Source of the DNA: Pyxidicoccus caerfyrddinensis
Lineage (GTDB): Bacteria; Myxococcota; Myxococcia; Myxococcales; Myxococcaceae
DNA length: 64,000 nucleotides
Assembly (NCBI RefSeq): GCF_010894405.1
Contig: NZ_JAAIYA010000018.1
Coordinates: 1 to 64,000, forward strand
Reading direction: 5' to 3'
Below the pieces are notes generated by a model. The model saw only the letters and a list, made by a program, of their open reading frames with translations, did no database searches and had not been told where the DNA came from. The position numbers were made by a program, and so were the translations under genes. This document shows, one piece after another, positions 34,049-42,484 of the stretch; position 1 is the first letter of the stretch, and each line of letters opens with the position of its first letter.

Positions 34049-34659
34049 TCCCCGTCGTCCTCGTCACAGCCGGGGAGCGCGAGCCGGCCGCGGCTCATCA
34101 TCACCCGGTCGATCATCACCTCGTGCAGGGCGTAGAGGGGGCGCGCGACGTCCTCGCCCTCCAGGTACGCCAGTGCGCCAGCGATGGCCTCCAGCGTGGA
34201 CATGCCGTCCGGGTGCGGCGGCCGGCGCAGGCGGCGCGTGTCCGGCAGGGGTGGGGGCAGCTTCAGTCCCGGCAGCCGCCGCAGCGCCGGTACCCGCTGC
34301 ACCATGCGGCGCGCCTGGCCCCAGCTTCCGTCCAGGACGATGAGCCGCTTGGGTGCGGGTGCGTCCGTCGCGGGCGCCTGCTGCGCATCCGGGAAGAGCA
34401 GCCACGTGTCCGGCGCCTCCAGCACCGAGGCATCGAAGGGCAGCCCCGGCGAGCCATACGAGATGATGCGGCAGCGGGGCAGGGCGAGCGCCGCCATGCG
34501 GGCCGTGTTCGTGGACTTCAGCGTCTCCTTGTGGTGGCGGATGACGAGCAGCTCCGTGCGCGTGGAGACGCTCGGAAGCTCCGCACAGAGACACAGGGAC
34601 GTGGGCAGGAAACAGCGCGGGCAGCGGCCAGCGAGGTCCTCGGGAGTTCTCGACCTCAT
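34045..34659 (-). CDS. DTW-domain tRNA-uridine aminocarboxypropyltransferase
   Basis: A 204-residue enzyme of the DTW (TapT/YfiP) family, which adds a 3-amino-3-carboxypropyl group from SAM to uridine in tRNA. The N-terminal zinc-type cluster CPRCFLPTSLCLC, LVIRHHKETLKSTNTAR, the DTW-equivalent motif LDGSWGQARRM (Ser in place of Thr), and the C-terminal STLEAIAGAL block are all present. ATG 34659 overlaps the stop of the upstream gene (ATGA), so the two are coupled. The target uridine cannot be read from sequence. Confidence 0.85.
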   Translation of the reverse strand: MRSRTPEDLAGRCPRCFLPTSLCLCAELPSVSTRTELLVIRHHKETLKSTNTARMAALALPRCRIISYGSPGLPFDASVLEAPDTWLLFPDAQQAPATDAPAPKRLIVLDGSWGQARRMVQRVPALRRLPGLKLPPPLPDTRRLRRPPHPDGMSTLEAIAGALAYLEGEDVARPLYALHEVMIDRVMMSRGRLALPGCDEDDGD

Positions 34660-35210
34660 TTCCCCTGACGGTAGCGCTCCATCAGGGTGCGCGCCTCGCG
34701 CAGCTTCTCCTCGACGAAGCGGTCGTCCGCGTCCGGCTCGTAGTCCGCGTCCGGCAGGTCGAGGTGGAAGAGGGCGGACAGGCTCGTGGGGGCCACCTCC
34801 AGCCACTCCGCGGTGCGGTTGAGCGCGGCCTGCCGGCGGCCGGCGAACGTCTCCGGCCCGTCCTCGGGGCCGCAGCGGCAGATGCGGGCCGAGTCTCCCG
34901 ACACGTCCACGTAGAGGCCCAGCACCTCCGCGTCCAATTCCGCGGCCAGCGCGCAGGTGGCCTCGCTGACGTAGGCGGCCATGGCCTGGGCGGCGGAGCG
35001 CTCGGTCAGCGAGCGGACGAGGAACACCTGCCACCCCGCCTCGGTGAGGGGGCCCGCCTCCTGAAGGGGAGCCAGCTCCGCGGGCGGCGCCTGGATGCGC
35101 GAGAGCAGCCGCCGCACGGGCGCCTCCAGCCGCTCGAGCCGGGCGCTCGACGCGGGGCAGAAGAAGACGACGCGGTACTCACGGCTGTCAGCTGCGGTTT
35201 CCATAGGCAT
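34656..35210 (-). CDS. Conserved-looking hypothetical protein coupled to the DTW gene
   Basis: A 184-residue cytoplasmic protein with no recognised family. It is acidic and mixed alpha/beta: EYRVVFFCPASSARLERL at the start, a helix-rich middle (ERSAAQAMAAYVSEATCALAAELDAE cut into two helices), a strand LGLYVDVSGDSARICRCG, and an acidic C-terminal helix. Two nearby in-frame ATGs (35210 and 35204) are possible starts, without a clear ribosome-binding site. It overlaps the DTW gene by ATGA, which suggests a function linked to RNA modification, but nothing in it proves this. Confidence 0.6.
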   Translation of the reverse strand: MPMETAADSREYRVVFFCPASSARLERLEAPVRRLLSRIQAPPAELAPLQEAGPLTEAGWQVFLVRSLTERSAAQAMAAYVSEATCALAAELDAEVLGLYVDVSGDSARICRCGPEDGPETFAGRRQAALNRTAEWLEVAPTSLSALFHLDLPDADYEPDADDRFVEEKLREARTLMERYRQGK

Positions 35211-35309
35211 ACGGCGTCGCCAGGAACAGAGAAGGTGCCCGCGAGGCGCGGGGCCCCAAGAGGACCAAAGGATTCCCCGCGCACGCAAGGGGGGATTTGG
35301 AATGAGGGT

Positions 35310-36176
35310 TCAGGGTGTGGCGGACGGCACCGGGACGCCCGGCGTGGGTGCCCGGCGCTCGGCGGCCACCCAGGCCCCCGTCACCAGCACCAGCACGCCC
35401 CCCACCATGCCCGCTGGCGTCAGCGACTCCGCGAAGAAGACCTGGCCCACCACCGACGCAGTAAGGGGTTCCAGGTACGTGAGGGCGCCCGCCGCCGCCG
35501 TGGGCACGCGCCGCAGACCGGCGTTGAAGAGGATGTTTCCACCGAGGCCGCACACCGCACCGCCGACGAGCACTCGGAGTGCGGCTCCGTCCAGCGCCGG
35601 GGGCAGGGCCTCCGCGCCGAAGTACAGCAGCAGTGCCACCACGGAGATGGGCGCATGCAGCGAGGTGACGGCGAGCGGCGAGTACGCGCGCGCGGCCTCC
35701 TTGGAGCCCAGGACGATGATTGCGTAGAAGATGGCGCTCGCCGCGCCCAGCGCCGCCGTCAGTCCGGAGAAGGCGGTGCCGGGCTGGATGATGAGCAGGG
35801 CCAGGCCGAAGAGCGTCACGGGCACGCCGATCAGGGCCCGCGTCGAGGGGCGCTCGCGCAGCACCCACGGTGCGGACAGCGCCAGCAGCAGCGGGGCGAG
35901 GTAGTGCGTGAGCACGGCGACGGAGACGGGCCCGTTGCGCATCGCCGCGAAGAAGCAGGCCACGTTGGCCGCGTCCGCGAGCCCGATGATGACGAGCCCC
36001 ACGGTGGCGCGCCTGTCACGCAGGGCCTCACGCCGCAGCAGGAAGGGGGCGGGGAGCGACATGGCCGCGAGCACCAGCAGCCCGTTCTGCGGCCCGGACA
36101 GCCCCGCGGGCCGGAGGAAGAGGGCCCAGCATCCCCAGAGGATGGCCCCGGCCGCGACCATGGCGAAGTACCGCAC
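35310..36176 (-). CDS. EamA/DMT-superfamily transporter
   Basis: A 288-residue inner-membrane transporter with ten predicted helices arranged as two EamA repeats (about 3-135 and 145-275). The first repeat contains PAGLSGPQNGLLVLA, GLADAANVACFFAAM and APLLLALSAP; the second has PISVVALLLYF and PTAAAGALTYLEPLTASVVG, the usual C-terminal signature. The family exports amino acids, sugars or nucleotide-linked compounds. The substrate is unknown. It is 100 bp from the next gene on the same strand. Confidence 0.88.
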   Translation of the reverse strand: MRYFAMVAAGAILWGCWALFLRPAGLSGPQNGLLVLAAMSLPAPFLLRREALRDRRATVGLVIIGLADAANVACFFAAMRNGPVSVAVLTHYLAPLLLALSAPWVLRERPSTRALIGVPVTLFGLALLIIQPGTAFSGLTAALGAASAIFYAIIVLGSKEAARAYSPLAVTSLHAPISVVALLLYFGAEALPPALDGAALRVLVGGAVCGLGGNILFNAGLRRVPTAAAGALTYLEPLTASVVGQVFFAESLTPAGMVGGVLVLVTGAWVAAERRAPTPGVPVPSATP

Positions 36177-36367
36177 CGCGTGACTCCTGGTGACACCGGC
36201 GCACCCCAGGGCGACGGCGGGCGCGCAGCGTACACCAGGTGTCGTGGGACGCGCGGGGAGCGGGGAAGCCTGCTTCCCTGCCTGCGCCCGCGTCGATTAC
36301 CGAGCGGCTCGGAAGCGCCATGGCGTGTTCCGCGCCCCGGTGTGGAAGGGCGGCCCGCGCCCGTGGC

Positions 36368-37135
36368 TCACGGTGCCAGCGCGTGCTGCTCATCGCGGCG
36401 CAGCAGGAAGAGCGCATTCGGGATGGCCGCTCCTTCCGCCGTGTTGTCGAAGATGCACCACACGCGTCGCCCGGCCCGCTCGTGCCCAGCGATGGCCACG
36501 GCCAGTTCCTCCAGATACGGCTCGGAGTACTCGGAGTAGTAGATCTTCGGCGAGCCGTGCAGCCGGTAGTAGACGACCTGCGCATCGGGTGGCGGGGCGG
36601 TGCGCACCGGGGGTGGGTCGGCCTTCACGTAGGCGACGCGGCAGTCCGCCAGCACCTGCCGGGCCTCGTCCGTGAACCAGGTCCGGTGACGGGGCTCGCA
36701 CACGACGTCGACCGGGGTCCGCTCGCGCAGGGACTGGAAGAAGGCGCGGGCTGTCTCGGGCTCGTACTGGAGGCTCGGGGGCAGCTGCACCAGCAGGCAG
36801 CCCAGCTTCGCCTCCAGGTGGTTCACCTCGCACAGGAAGCGCTCCAGCGGCTCCCGCGCGTCGCGAAGCCGCAGCTCATGGGTGATGGCCTTGGGAACCT
36901 TCACCGAGAAGCGGAACGTCTCCGGAACGCTGTCCCGCCACCGCGCGTAGGTGACGGGTTTGTGCGGCCGGTAGAACGAGGAGTTGATCTCCACCGCGGG
37001 AAACACCCGCGCATAGCGTTCCAGGTGCGCGCCCGTGGTGGGGAAGTGCTCGCCCACCACGCTCGACAGGCTCCATCCGGCGCAGCCGACCCGGCAGCGC
37101 GCGGGAGGGGGCTTGGCTGTTGGATGTCGGTCCAT
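36368..37135 (-). CDS. DUF72-family protein (TIM-barrel-like)
   Basis: A 255-residue protein of the DUF72 / YecE family. Signatures are GCAGWSL near the N-terminus, VEINSSFYRPHKPVTYARWRD, FRFSVKVPKAITHE, LGCLLVQLPPS, VCEPRHRTWF, YYRLHGSPKIYYSEYSEPYLEEL, and the closing WCIFDNTAEGAAIPNAL. The function of the family is not settled; structures show an endonuclease-IV-like barrel. ATG 37135 is used; upstream in-frame residues do not resemble the family. Confidence 0.88.
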   Translation of the reverse strand: MDRHPTAKPPPARCRVGCAGWSLSSVVGEHFPTTGAHLERYARVFPAVEINSSFYRPHKPVTYARWRDSVPETFRFSVKVPKAITHELRLRDAREPLERFLCEVNHLEAKLGCLLVQLPPSLQYEPETARAFFQSLRERTPVDVVCEPRHRTWFTDEARQVLADCRVAYVKADPPPVRTAPPPDAQVVYYRLHGSPKIYYSEYSEPYLEELAVAIAGHERAGRRVWCIFDNTAEGAAIPNALFLLRRDEQHALAP

Positions 37136-37246
37136 ACCCGTCTCGGTGCCGTGCCGCGCGAGGGGCGCGGAGGCCCCTTGCTCGCTCCCAGAAGCCAGGC
37201 ACCGTCCTACCCCGTGGCACGCCGCTCCCGGAGTCGGCGAAGGCAA

Positions 37247-37975
37247 TCAATTCCGAAGGGCCCTACGGCGCGTCAGTCGCCGCAGCTCGATGAAGCGTTG
37301 GGGCAGGGGACGCTCGGGCGAGTCGTCTTCCGGTCGGTACTCGGGGAGGGTGGAGTCCCCGCGTGACGTGGCGATGTAGACCCGCTTCGAGACCTGCTGG
37401 CCGTGGACGAAGAACTTCAGGTTTCCACGGGCAAGCTTCACGCCCTGCCAATACCGCGAGGGGCCATGCCACTGGCCTTCATGCCAGTGGGTCTCGCTGT
37501 GGACGGACTTCTGGTCATCGTTCCACCAGCGTTCCCATCCCGAGGGACTTCCCGCCAGGAGCGGATGCTCTTCGCGAAGCTTGCCCCGGTCATCGCACCA
37601 GTAGTCGATGCCCGTGCCCCGCTTGAAGGGACTCATGAGCAGCAACCGCCCCTGGGGACTGAACTGCTTCGCCTGGCCGTGTAACAACCCCTTCACGAAG
37701 GGTTCGGCGTAGACGGTGCCGTTGTCGTGGTACTCGACCTGAAAGCCCGCTGGGACACCGTCGCGCAGGCCCACCGCGAGGCACGGCGTGCCGTCCGGGT
37801 TCCAGTACGCGCGGCCGACGAGGCGCCCTTCGAGCCAGAACTCCGATGCGGCCTTCACCCCGGTTTCGTCGAGCCGGGTCACCTTCTCCTGGGCCCGCGC
37901 CGGTATCCGCGGACGAGGTTGTCCGGGGCGTCCAGGCCAGCGGCGTTGTTTCCCCGCGCCCTGTTTCCTGCTCAT
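37247..37975 (-). CDS. MORN-like / YwqK-type repeat protein
   Basis: A 242-residue protein whose N-terminal 30 residues are basic and disordered. The rest is built from short beta-hairpin repeats with the MORN/YwqK pattern: FWLEGRLVGRAYWNPDGTP, FQVEYHDNGTVYAEPFVKG, GLLHGQAKQFSPQGRL, LREEHPLLAG, HWHEGQWHGPSRYWQ. Such proteins are annotated as YwqK-family antitoxins or peptide-binding repeat proteins; no toxin gene is beside it, so that label should not be taken literally. The Shine-Dalgarno GGGAGA precedes the ATG. Confidence 0.68.
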   Translation of the reverse strand: MSRKQGAGKQRRWPGRPGQPRPRIPARAQEKVTRLDETGVKAASEFWLEGRLVGRAYWNPDGTPCLAVGLRDGVPAGFQVEYHDNGTVYAEPFVKGLLHGQAKQFSPQGRLLLMSPFKRGTGIDYWCDDRGKLREEHPLLAGSPSGWERWWNDDQKSVHSETHWHEGQWHGPSRYWQGVKLARGNLKFFVHGQQVSKRVYIATSRGDSTLPEYRPEDDSPERPLPQRFIELRRLTRRRALRN

Positions 37976-38064
37976 GCCGTGTTCTCCCGGGGCCTCGCGC
38001 CTGGCGCTCAGGGCCCCACGCGTCCGCTTCCATGACGGAGCGGACGCGCGGAACCGGACGGCGA

Positions 38065-38424
38065 CTACTTCTCCTGCGAGACCTTGTTGCCCACGCCGGT
38101 GCGGGAGATCTTCGGCTTCGACTTGCCGTGACCGCGCTTCCACGTGACGTTGTTGCTCGTGCCCGTCACGTCGATGACGCTGGTGGCCTCCACCTTCACG
38201 TTGTTGCTCGTGCCGCTCACGGTGACGCTCTTGCACTCGCCCGTCAGCGTGACGTTGTTGGACGTGCCGGTGATGTCCACCTTGCTGCCCGGCGTGCACT
38301 CATACGTCGCCTTCTCGCCCATGCCGGTGACCTCGATGAGGTTCTCGTCCTCCGCGGAGGCCGTCATCGGTCCGAAGGCACACGCCACCATCATGAACAC
38401 TGCCGTGCCCAGCTTCCTGTTCAT
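38065..38424 (-). CDS. Secreted DUF3060-like protein
   Basis: A 119-residue protein with a signal peptide (cleavage after TASA, residue 24). The mature part is a short beta solenoid with three copies of an S-N-N-V motif: ITGTSNNVTLTGEC, VSGTSNNVKVEA, VTGTSNNVTWKRG. This repeat matches the DUF3060 pattern found in periplasmic or surface proteins of unknown role. Two Cys could form one disulfide. It stands between the WYL regulator and the MORN-like gene on the same strand, each with its own gap. Confidence 0.75.
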   Translation of the reverse strand: MNRKLGTAVFMMVACAFGPMTASAEDENLIEVTGMGEKATYECTPGSKVDITGTSNNVTLTGECKSVTVSGTSNNVKVEATSVIDVTGTSNNVTWKRGHGKSKPKISRTGVGNKVSQEK

Positions 38425-38480
38425 TCGTTGATTCCTTTGATGAGAGATGCGGGCTCGTCCTGGCTCCGCACCGCTCCCAT

Positions 38481-39212
38481 CTACGTGACGGACGGCGCGA
38501 TATTCAATCTTTGCGCGAGGGCCTGCGCCTTCAGCCCCTCCATGTCGGGGACGAAGGAGCGCTCGGGTACGAGGCGCGCCCGCCGGATGCGGTCCATCCG
38601 GAACATTCGCGCGGCGGACTTCTCCACGTCCCGCGCGAGCACGTACCAGGCCGGTGCCTCCACCAGCAGTCCATGCGGCTCCACCAGGCGGCGGCTCGCG
38701 TGCCCATGCCGGTCTCTGTACTCGAAGGACAGGCACACCTTCTGCGCGAAGGCGCGCTCGAAGACGGCGAGCAGCTCCTCGGGCGGAGTGCCGAGCTCCG
38801 CGAGGACGCGGGGCGTGGCGGGTCGCCCCACCACCACGCGGCGACAGAGCTCGCGCATGCTCCGGGCGCGCTCGCGCGGGACGCTGGCGAAGAGCTTCTC
38901 CAGCCCCGAGCGCGCGGCGCGTCCCCACGGCAGCGACGTGGCCGTGGCCGACAGGTTCGCGGCCAGCCACAGCGCCACCACCTCCTCCAGGGACAGGTGG
39001 ACCGCCGTCAGCCCGCGGTCTCGCTCCAGGCGCACGCCTCCGCCCGGTCCCGAGTCGCTGCTGATGGGCACTCCCTGCTCTCGCAGCGTCGCGAGGTCCC
39101 GGTGCACCGTGCGCACGCTCACCTCCAGCGCCGCGGCGATATCCGCGACGGTGGTCGCCTCGTGGGCCCGAAGGAAGTCGTGCAGCCGCATCACCCGGTC
39201 GACTCGTGCCAT
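38481..39212 (-). CDS. WYL-domain (YafY-family) transcriptional regulator
   Basis: A 243-residue regulator: an N-terminal HTH_11 winged helix (residues 1-65, LHDFLRAHEATTVADIAAAL then VSVRTVHRDLATL), a linker, then a WYL-type domain (about 135-225) with FEYRDRHGHASRRLVEPHGLL, APAWYVLARD and RMFRMDRIRRA, positions that bind nucleotides or other ligands in this fold. A 25-bp motif found directly upstream is repeated before the hydrolase gene, suggesting that the regulator controls itself and the YciI/hydrolase pair. Confidence 0.88.
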   Translation of the reverse strand: MARVDRVMRLHDFLRAHEATTVADIAAALEVSVRTVHRDLATLREQGVPISSDSGPGGGVRLERDRGLTAVHLSLEEVVALWLAANLSATATSLPWGRAARSGLEKLFASVPRERARSMRELCRRVVVGRPATPRVLAELGTPPEELLAVFERAFAQKVCLSFEYRDRHGHASRRLVEPHGLLVEAPAWYVLARDVEKSAARMFRMDRIRRARLVPERSFVPDMEGLKAQALAQRLNIAPSVT

Positions 39213-39237
39213 TGCCGCCAGTCTCCGACAGGCATGG
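39213..39237. promoter_or_regulatory. Candidate WYL-regulator operator, copy 1
   Basis: A 25-bp sequence next to the WYL start codon, with core CCGCCAGTCTCCGACAG and flank GGCATGG. It matches the site at 39843-39867 at 20 of 25 positions. The core has the CNGNCAGNNNCNGNCAG pattern of a dimeric DNA-binding site, so autoregulation is plausible. Confidence 0.5.
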
Positions 39238-39263
39238 CGCTTCGCTCCAGGTTTCGCTCGCGG

Positions 39264-39692
39264 CTAGCGGCGCTTCGACTCCAGGACGGCGCGGAGATGC
39301 TCCTCCTGCTGCACGAGCTCGGGCGTCATGGCGGCACCGAAGTCCGCCGCCTCGAACACCTGGCGGATTTCAATCTCCGACTCGCCGCCCATCGGGTTGG
39401 GGCAGCGCTTCACCCACTCGATGGCCTCCTGCTTCGATTTCACCTCCCACAGCCAGAAGCCGGCGATGAGCTCCTTCGTCTCGGAGAAGGGCCCGTCGAT
39501 GACGGTCCGCTGCGTCCCGGAGAACCGGACGCGCGCGCCCTTCGAGCTGGGATGCAGCCCCTCGCCCGCCAGCATCACCCCCGCCTTCACCAGCTCCTCG
39601 TTGAACTTGCCCATCTCGGTCATGAGCTTCTCGTCCGGCATCACCCCCGCCTCGCTGTTCTTGTCTGCCTTGATCAGGATCATGAAGCGCAT
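39264..39692 (-). CDS. YciI-family (DGPF) protein
   Basis: A 142-residue protein with the YciI/DGPF ferredoxin-like fold: MRFMILIKADKNSEAG at the start, an ELVKAGVMLAGEGLHPS helix-turn, the signature VIDGPFSETKELIAGFWLWEV, and a C-terminal helix IEWVKRCP. These small proteins are often found beside ECF sigma factors or hydrolases and are thought to be dimeric enzymes or sensors. No activity is proven. It is leftward, directly before the WYL gene (51 bp). Confidence 0.85.
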   Translation of the reverse strand: MRFMILIKADKNSEAGVMPDEKLMTEMGKFNEELVKAGVMLAGEGLHPSSKGARVRFSGTQRTVIDGPFSETKELIAGFWLWEVKSKQEAIEWVKRCPNPMGGESEIEIRQVFEAADFGAAMTPELVQQEEHLRAVLESKRR

Positions 39693-39842
39693 CGTCGTCT
39701 CTCCTTCGGTTCGGAAGGCCGGTGGAGTCCGGCCTCATCATCACGTCGAACGAGTCCCTGGAAGATCGACACGCCGATGGCTGATTTCCGGAGTTCCTCC
39801 AAGCGACTGTAATCGCAGGGGTTTCCCGAGTCGCCAGCGCAT

Positions 39843-39867
39843 TGCTGCCAGTTCCTGACAGGGATGG
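39843..39867. promoter_or_regulatory. Candidate WYL-regulator operator, copy 2
   Basis: Core CTGCCAGTTCCTGACAG, a 17-bp CTGNCAG-N3-CTGNCAG arrangement that reads almost the same on both strands, with flank GGGATGG. It lies in the divergent region between the yciI-like and hydrolase genes, 63 bp before the hydrolase start. Confidence 0.55.
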
Positions 39868-39929
39868 GCCGTACTCCCAAAGCCATGGTGCGCGAGGCCG
39901 CGCATCTTCAAGAGCGAAGGGAGAACGCC

Positions 39930-40691
39930 ATGGTGAAGGGACCTGCTGGAGCGCTGTACGTGGACGATGGGGGCCAGGGTGGGCTGCCCGTGGTGTTCGT
40001 CCACTCGAGCTGTGGGAGCACCACGCATTGGGAGGCCCAGCTCGCCCACCTGCGCAGGCACCGGCGGGCCGTGGCGTTGGACCTGAGGGGACACGGGCGT
40101 TCAGTGGCGCCGAAGCAGGGGGACATCTCCATCGAGGACCTGGCCAGCGACATCGCAGCGGTGGTGGACGGGCTCGGGCTCCAGCGCTTCGTGCTGGTAG
40201 GGCACAGCATGGGCGGGGCCATCTGCACGGCCCACGCGGGGCTGCACCCCGAGCGCGTCGCGGGCCTGTTCCTCCTGGACCCGGCGTCGGATGGCCGCAC
40301 GATTCCCGCCGAGCAGGCCGCCGGGGTGATGCAGGCGCTGGCGACGGACGCGTGGCGCGAGGTCATCGCGGAGTTCTGGGCCCCGATGCTCGCGGCCTCT
40401 CGGCCGGAGGTGCGCGAGCGCGTGCTCTCGCAGATGCGGGCCACGTCGCAAGCGGGCGCGCGCGCGGGGCTGGGAGCGCTGCTGACGTTCGACCCCGTGG
40501 CGGCGCTCCGGCGCTACCCGGGGCCCCGCCTGACGGTCATCACCGCGTTCAACGAGGAGCCGGGCTCGTATCAGCGCCTCGTCCCCGAACTGCCGTTCCG
40601 GAAGGTGGAGGGCACCGGCCACTGGGTGCAGCTCGACGCGCCGGACACGGTGAACGACTTGCTGGACGGCTTCCTGGCCACCGTCCGCTGA
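39930..40691 (+). CDS. Alpha/beta hydrolase
   Basis: A 253-residue cytoplasmic alpha/beta hydrolase. The oxyanion region is VVFVHSSCGSTTHWE, the nucleophile Ser is in GHSMGGA, a probable acid lies near LTVITAFNEEPGS, and the catalytic His is in VEGTGHWVQLDAP. It resembles epoxide hydrolase / haloperoxidase-like or carboxylesterase members; the cap region is small. ATG 39930 follows GAAGGGAGA. An operator-like site 63 bp upstream is shared with the WYL regulator gene. Confidence 0.87.
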   Translation: MVKGPAGALYVDDGGQGGLPVVFVHSSCGSTTHWEAQLAHLRRHRRAVALDLRGHGRSVAPKQGDISIEDLASDIAAVVDGLGLQRFVLVGHSMGGAICTAHAGLHPERVAGLFLLDPASDGRTIPAEQAAGVMQALATDAWREVIAEFWAPMLAASRPEVRERVLSQMRATSQAGARAGLGALLTFDPVAALRRYPGPRLTVITAFNEEPGSYQRLVPELPFRKVEGTGHWVQLDAPDTVNDLLDGFLATVR

Positions 40692-40724
40692 GCACCGGAG
40701 CGCCGGCTCTGTCACAGTGCGGGC

Positions 40725-42332
40725 ATGGGGCCCTTGTTCGCCTACAGCCTCGTGCCCGTCCTCTCCGTGGCGCTGCTGCTGTGCTTCACCGCCGCGCTCA
40801 GGGGCCGCAATGCCCGGGGCCTGGCGCTCTACTGTCTGGCCACGGCGATGTGGAGCGGAGCGCTGCTGCTGCTCTGCATTCCCAGCACGGCCTGGGTGGG
40901 CCAGCGCTTCGTCACCGTCGGCGCCTTCATCTCCGCCACGTACCTCCACGCCGCCTATGACGTCACCCGCCAGCGCTCGTACCGGCTGGTGGGACTGGCC
41001 TACGCGGTGGCGGTGGTGGTGACGGGCATCGGCGTCTTCATCCCCAACATCCTCTATGGCCCGGTGGCGCTGCGGCGCGGCCCCCTCTTCTGGCCGTCCA
41101 TGGTGCTGGCCGTGGCCGCGGCGGTGGTGCCCCTGGTGCACCTGGCGCGCTCGTACCGGCGTGAAGCTCCAGAGCGCCGGCCCGTGCTGCGCAGCCTGGG
41201 CATCGCCGGCGCGCTGGCGTACTCGGGCAGCATCGGCAATGCGCTGCTGCTGTCGAGCGGCTACGCGGTGCCCCTGGGCATGTACCTGGTGCTGGCCGCG
41301 CTGCTGGTGCTCGTCCACGTCATCAACGCGCACCAGGCGCCGGGAGACCGGCGGCTCCTGGAGCGCAGCCTCGTCTACTCGGCCATGGCGGCGGTGCTGT
41401 CCGCGGGCTTCCTCTTCGGTGTGCTGACGCTGATGGCGGGCAGCGGCCAGCCCTTCCTCGCCGAGTACCGAGCGGGCGCCTTCTTCCTGCTCGCCCTGGC
41501 GGCGCTCGCCTTCGAGCCCGTGCGCCAGGGGCTCCAGGAGTGGCTGGGACGCCGGCTCTTGAAGGGCCGCGCCACGGGCAGTGAGCTGGCCGCGGCGCTC
41601 GCCGCGCAGGAGGCCCGCGCGGACCAGGCGGCGCGGCTGGCAGAATTGGGCCAGTTCACCTCCGCCGTGGCCCACGAGGTGCGCAACCCGCTGGGCGTGC
41701 TCTCCGCGCACCTCAAGTTGCTGGAGCGCCGGGGGGGAGATCCAGAGTCCGTGGCCGCCATGCGCGAGCAGATTGAGCGCGCCAGCCACTTCGTCGACGA
41801 ATTGCTCCGCTATGGCCGACCGCGTCCGCTGGACTTGCGCCGGGTGGACGTGCCCGCCACGCTCGCGCTGGCCGGGTCCACCGCACGTCAGGGATTGGGC
41901 GCCCTCGCTCCGGAGGTGGAGATTGAGTTGTCCGGAGGTGAGTCATTGGAACTCGAGGCGGACCAGGCGCAGCTCTCGCAGGTGTTTGTGATTCTCCTGG
42001 AGAATGCACTGCTCGCGCTACGCGACGTGTCGGCGCCACGCCTGCGCGTGCGCTGCGAGCGCGGTGAGCGCGGGCTCCGCGTCGTCGTGGAGGACAGCGG
42101 GCCCGGCATTCCCTCGGAGCTGTTGCCCCGACTCTTCCAGCCCTTCGTGACGGGACGCAAGCGCGAGGGGCCCCGGCCGGGTACGGGCCTGGGCCTGGCG
42201 ATTGCTCGCGGCATCGTCGAACGTCATGGAGGCAACATTCGGGCGGGGCGCTCGGAAGTGCTCGGCGGCGCGAGCTTCGAGGTGGAATTGCCTTACACCC
42301 AGCCGGTTTCCATCGCCGCCGCCACCTCGTAG
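40725..42332 (+). CDS. Membrane sensor histidine kinase, orphan
   Basis: A 535-residue kinase. The N-terminal 225 residues contain seven or more hydrophobic segments, like the 7TM histidine-kinase sensor module. The cytoplasmic part has a dimerisation helix with the phosphoacceptor His317 in AVAHEVRNPLG and an ATP-binding domain with the N box (VILLENALLAL), G1 (VEDSGPGIP), F box (LFQPFVTG) and G2 (GTGLGLAIARGI). The H-box type (HEVRNPL) resembles NtrB-like kinases that work with sigma54 response regulators. No response regulator is adjacent. The next gene, for an ECF sigma factor, is 152 bp away. Confidence 0.92.
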   Translation: MGPLFAYSLVPVLSVALLLCFTAALRGRNARGLALYCLATAMWSGALLLLCIPSTAWVGQRFVTVGAFISATYLHAAYDVTRQRSYRLVGLAYAVAVVVTGIGVFIPNILYGPVALRRGPLFWPSMVLAVAAAVVPLVHLARSYRREAPERRPVLRSLGIAGALAYSGSIGNALLLSSGYAVPLGMYLVLAALLVLVHVINAHQAPGDRRLLERSLVYSAMAAVLSAGFLFGVLTLMAGSGQPFLAEYRAGAFFLLALAALAFEPVRQGLQEWLGRRLLKGRATGSELAAALAAQEARADQAARLAELGQFTSAVAHEVRNPLGVLSAHLKLLERRGGDPESVAAMREQIERASHFVDELLRYGRPRPLDLRRVDVPATLALAGSTARQGLGALAPEVEIELSGGESLELEADQAQLSQVFVILLENALLALRDVSAPRLRVRCERGERGLRVVVEDSGPGIPSELLPRLFQPFVTGRKREGPRPGTGLGLAIARGIVERHGGNIRAGRSEVLGGASFEVELPYTQPVSIAAATS

Positions 42333-42484
42333 CGCACCGCGAAGCTGCAAGGAATTGGCACCCTTGTGAGCCCGGTCACAGCGCCGTCACGCGTTTCTGT
42401 CTACGACACGGGTACGGGGGGTTGGATGAATTCTGGATAAGGAAACCAGCCCTCTGCGTCTGTTGGATGGAAACGGAGGGGGTC

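Noticed and set aside
37247..37975. Toxin-antitoxin system based on the YwqK/MORN-type label
   Set aside because: No toxin-like gene is adjacent. The repeat pattern alone does not show antitoxin function.
42333..42484. An autoregulated ECF promoter upstream of the sigma gene
   Set aside because: Two GTCAC elements and a CTGTCTAC stretch are present, but I could not match them to a defined -35/-10 pair with proper spacing.
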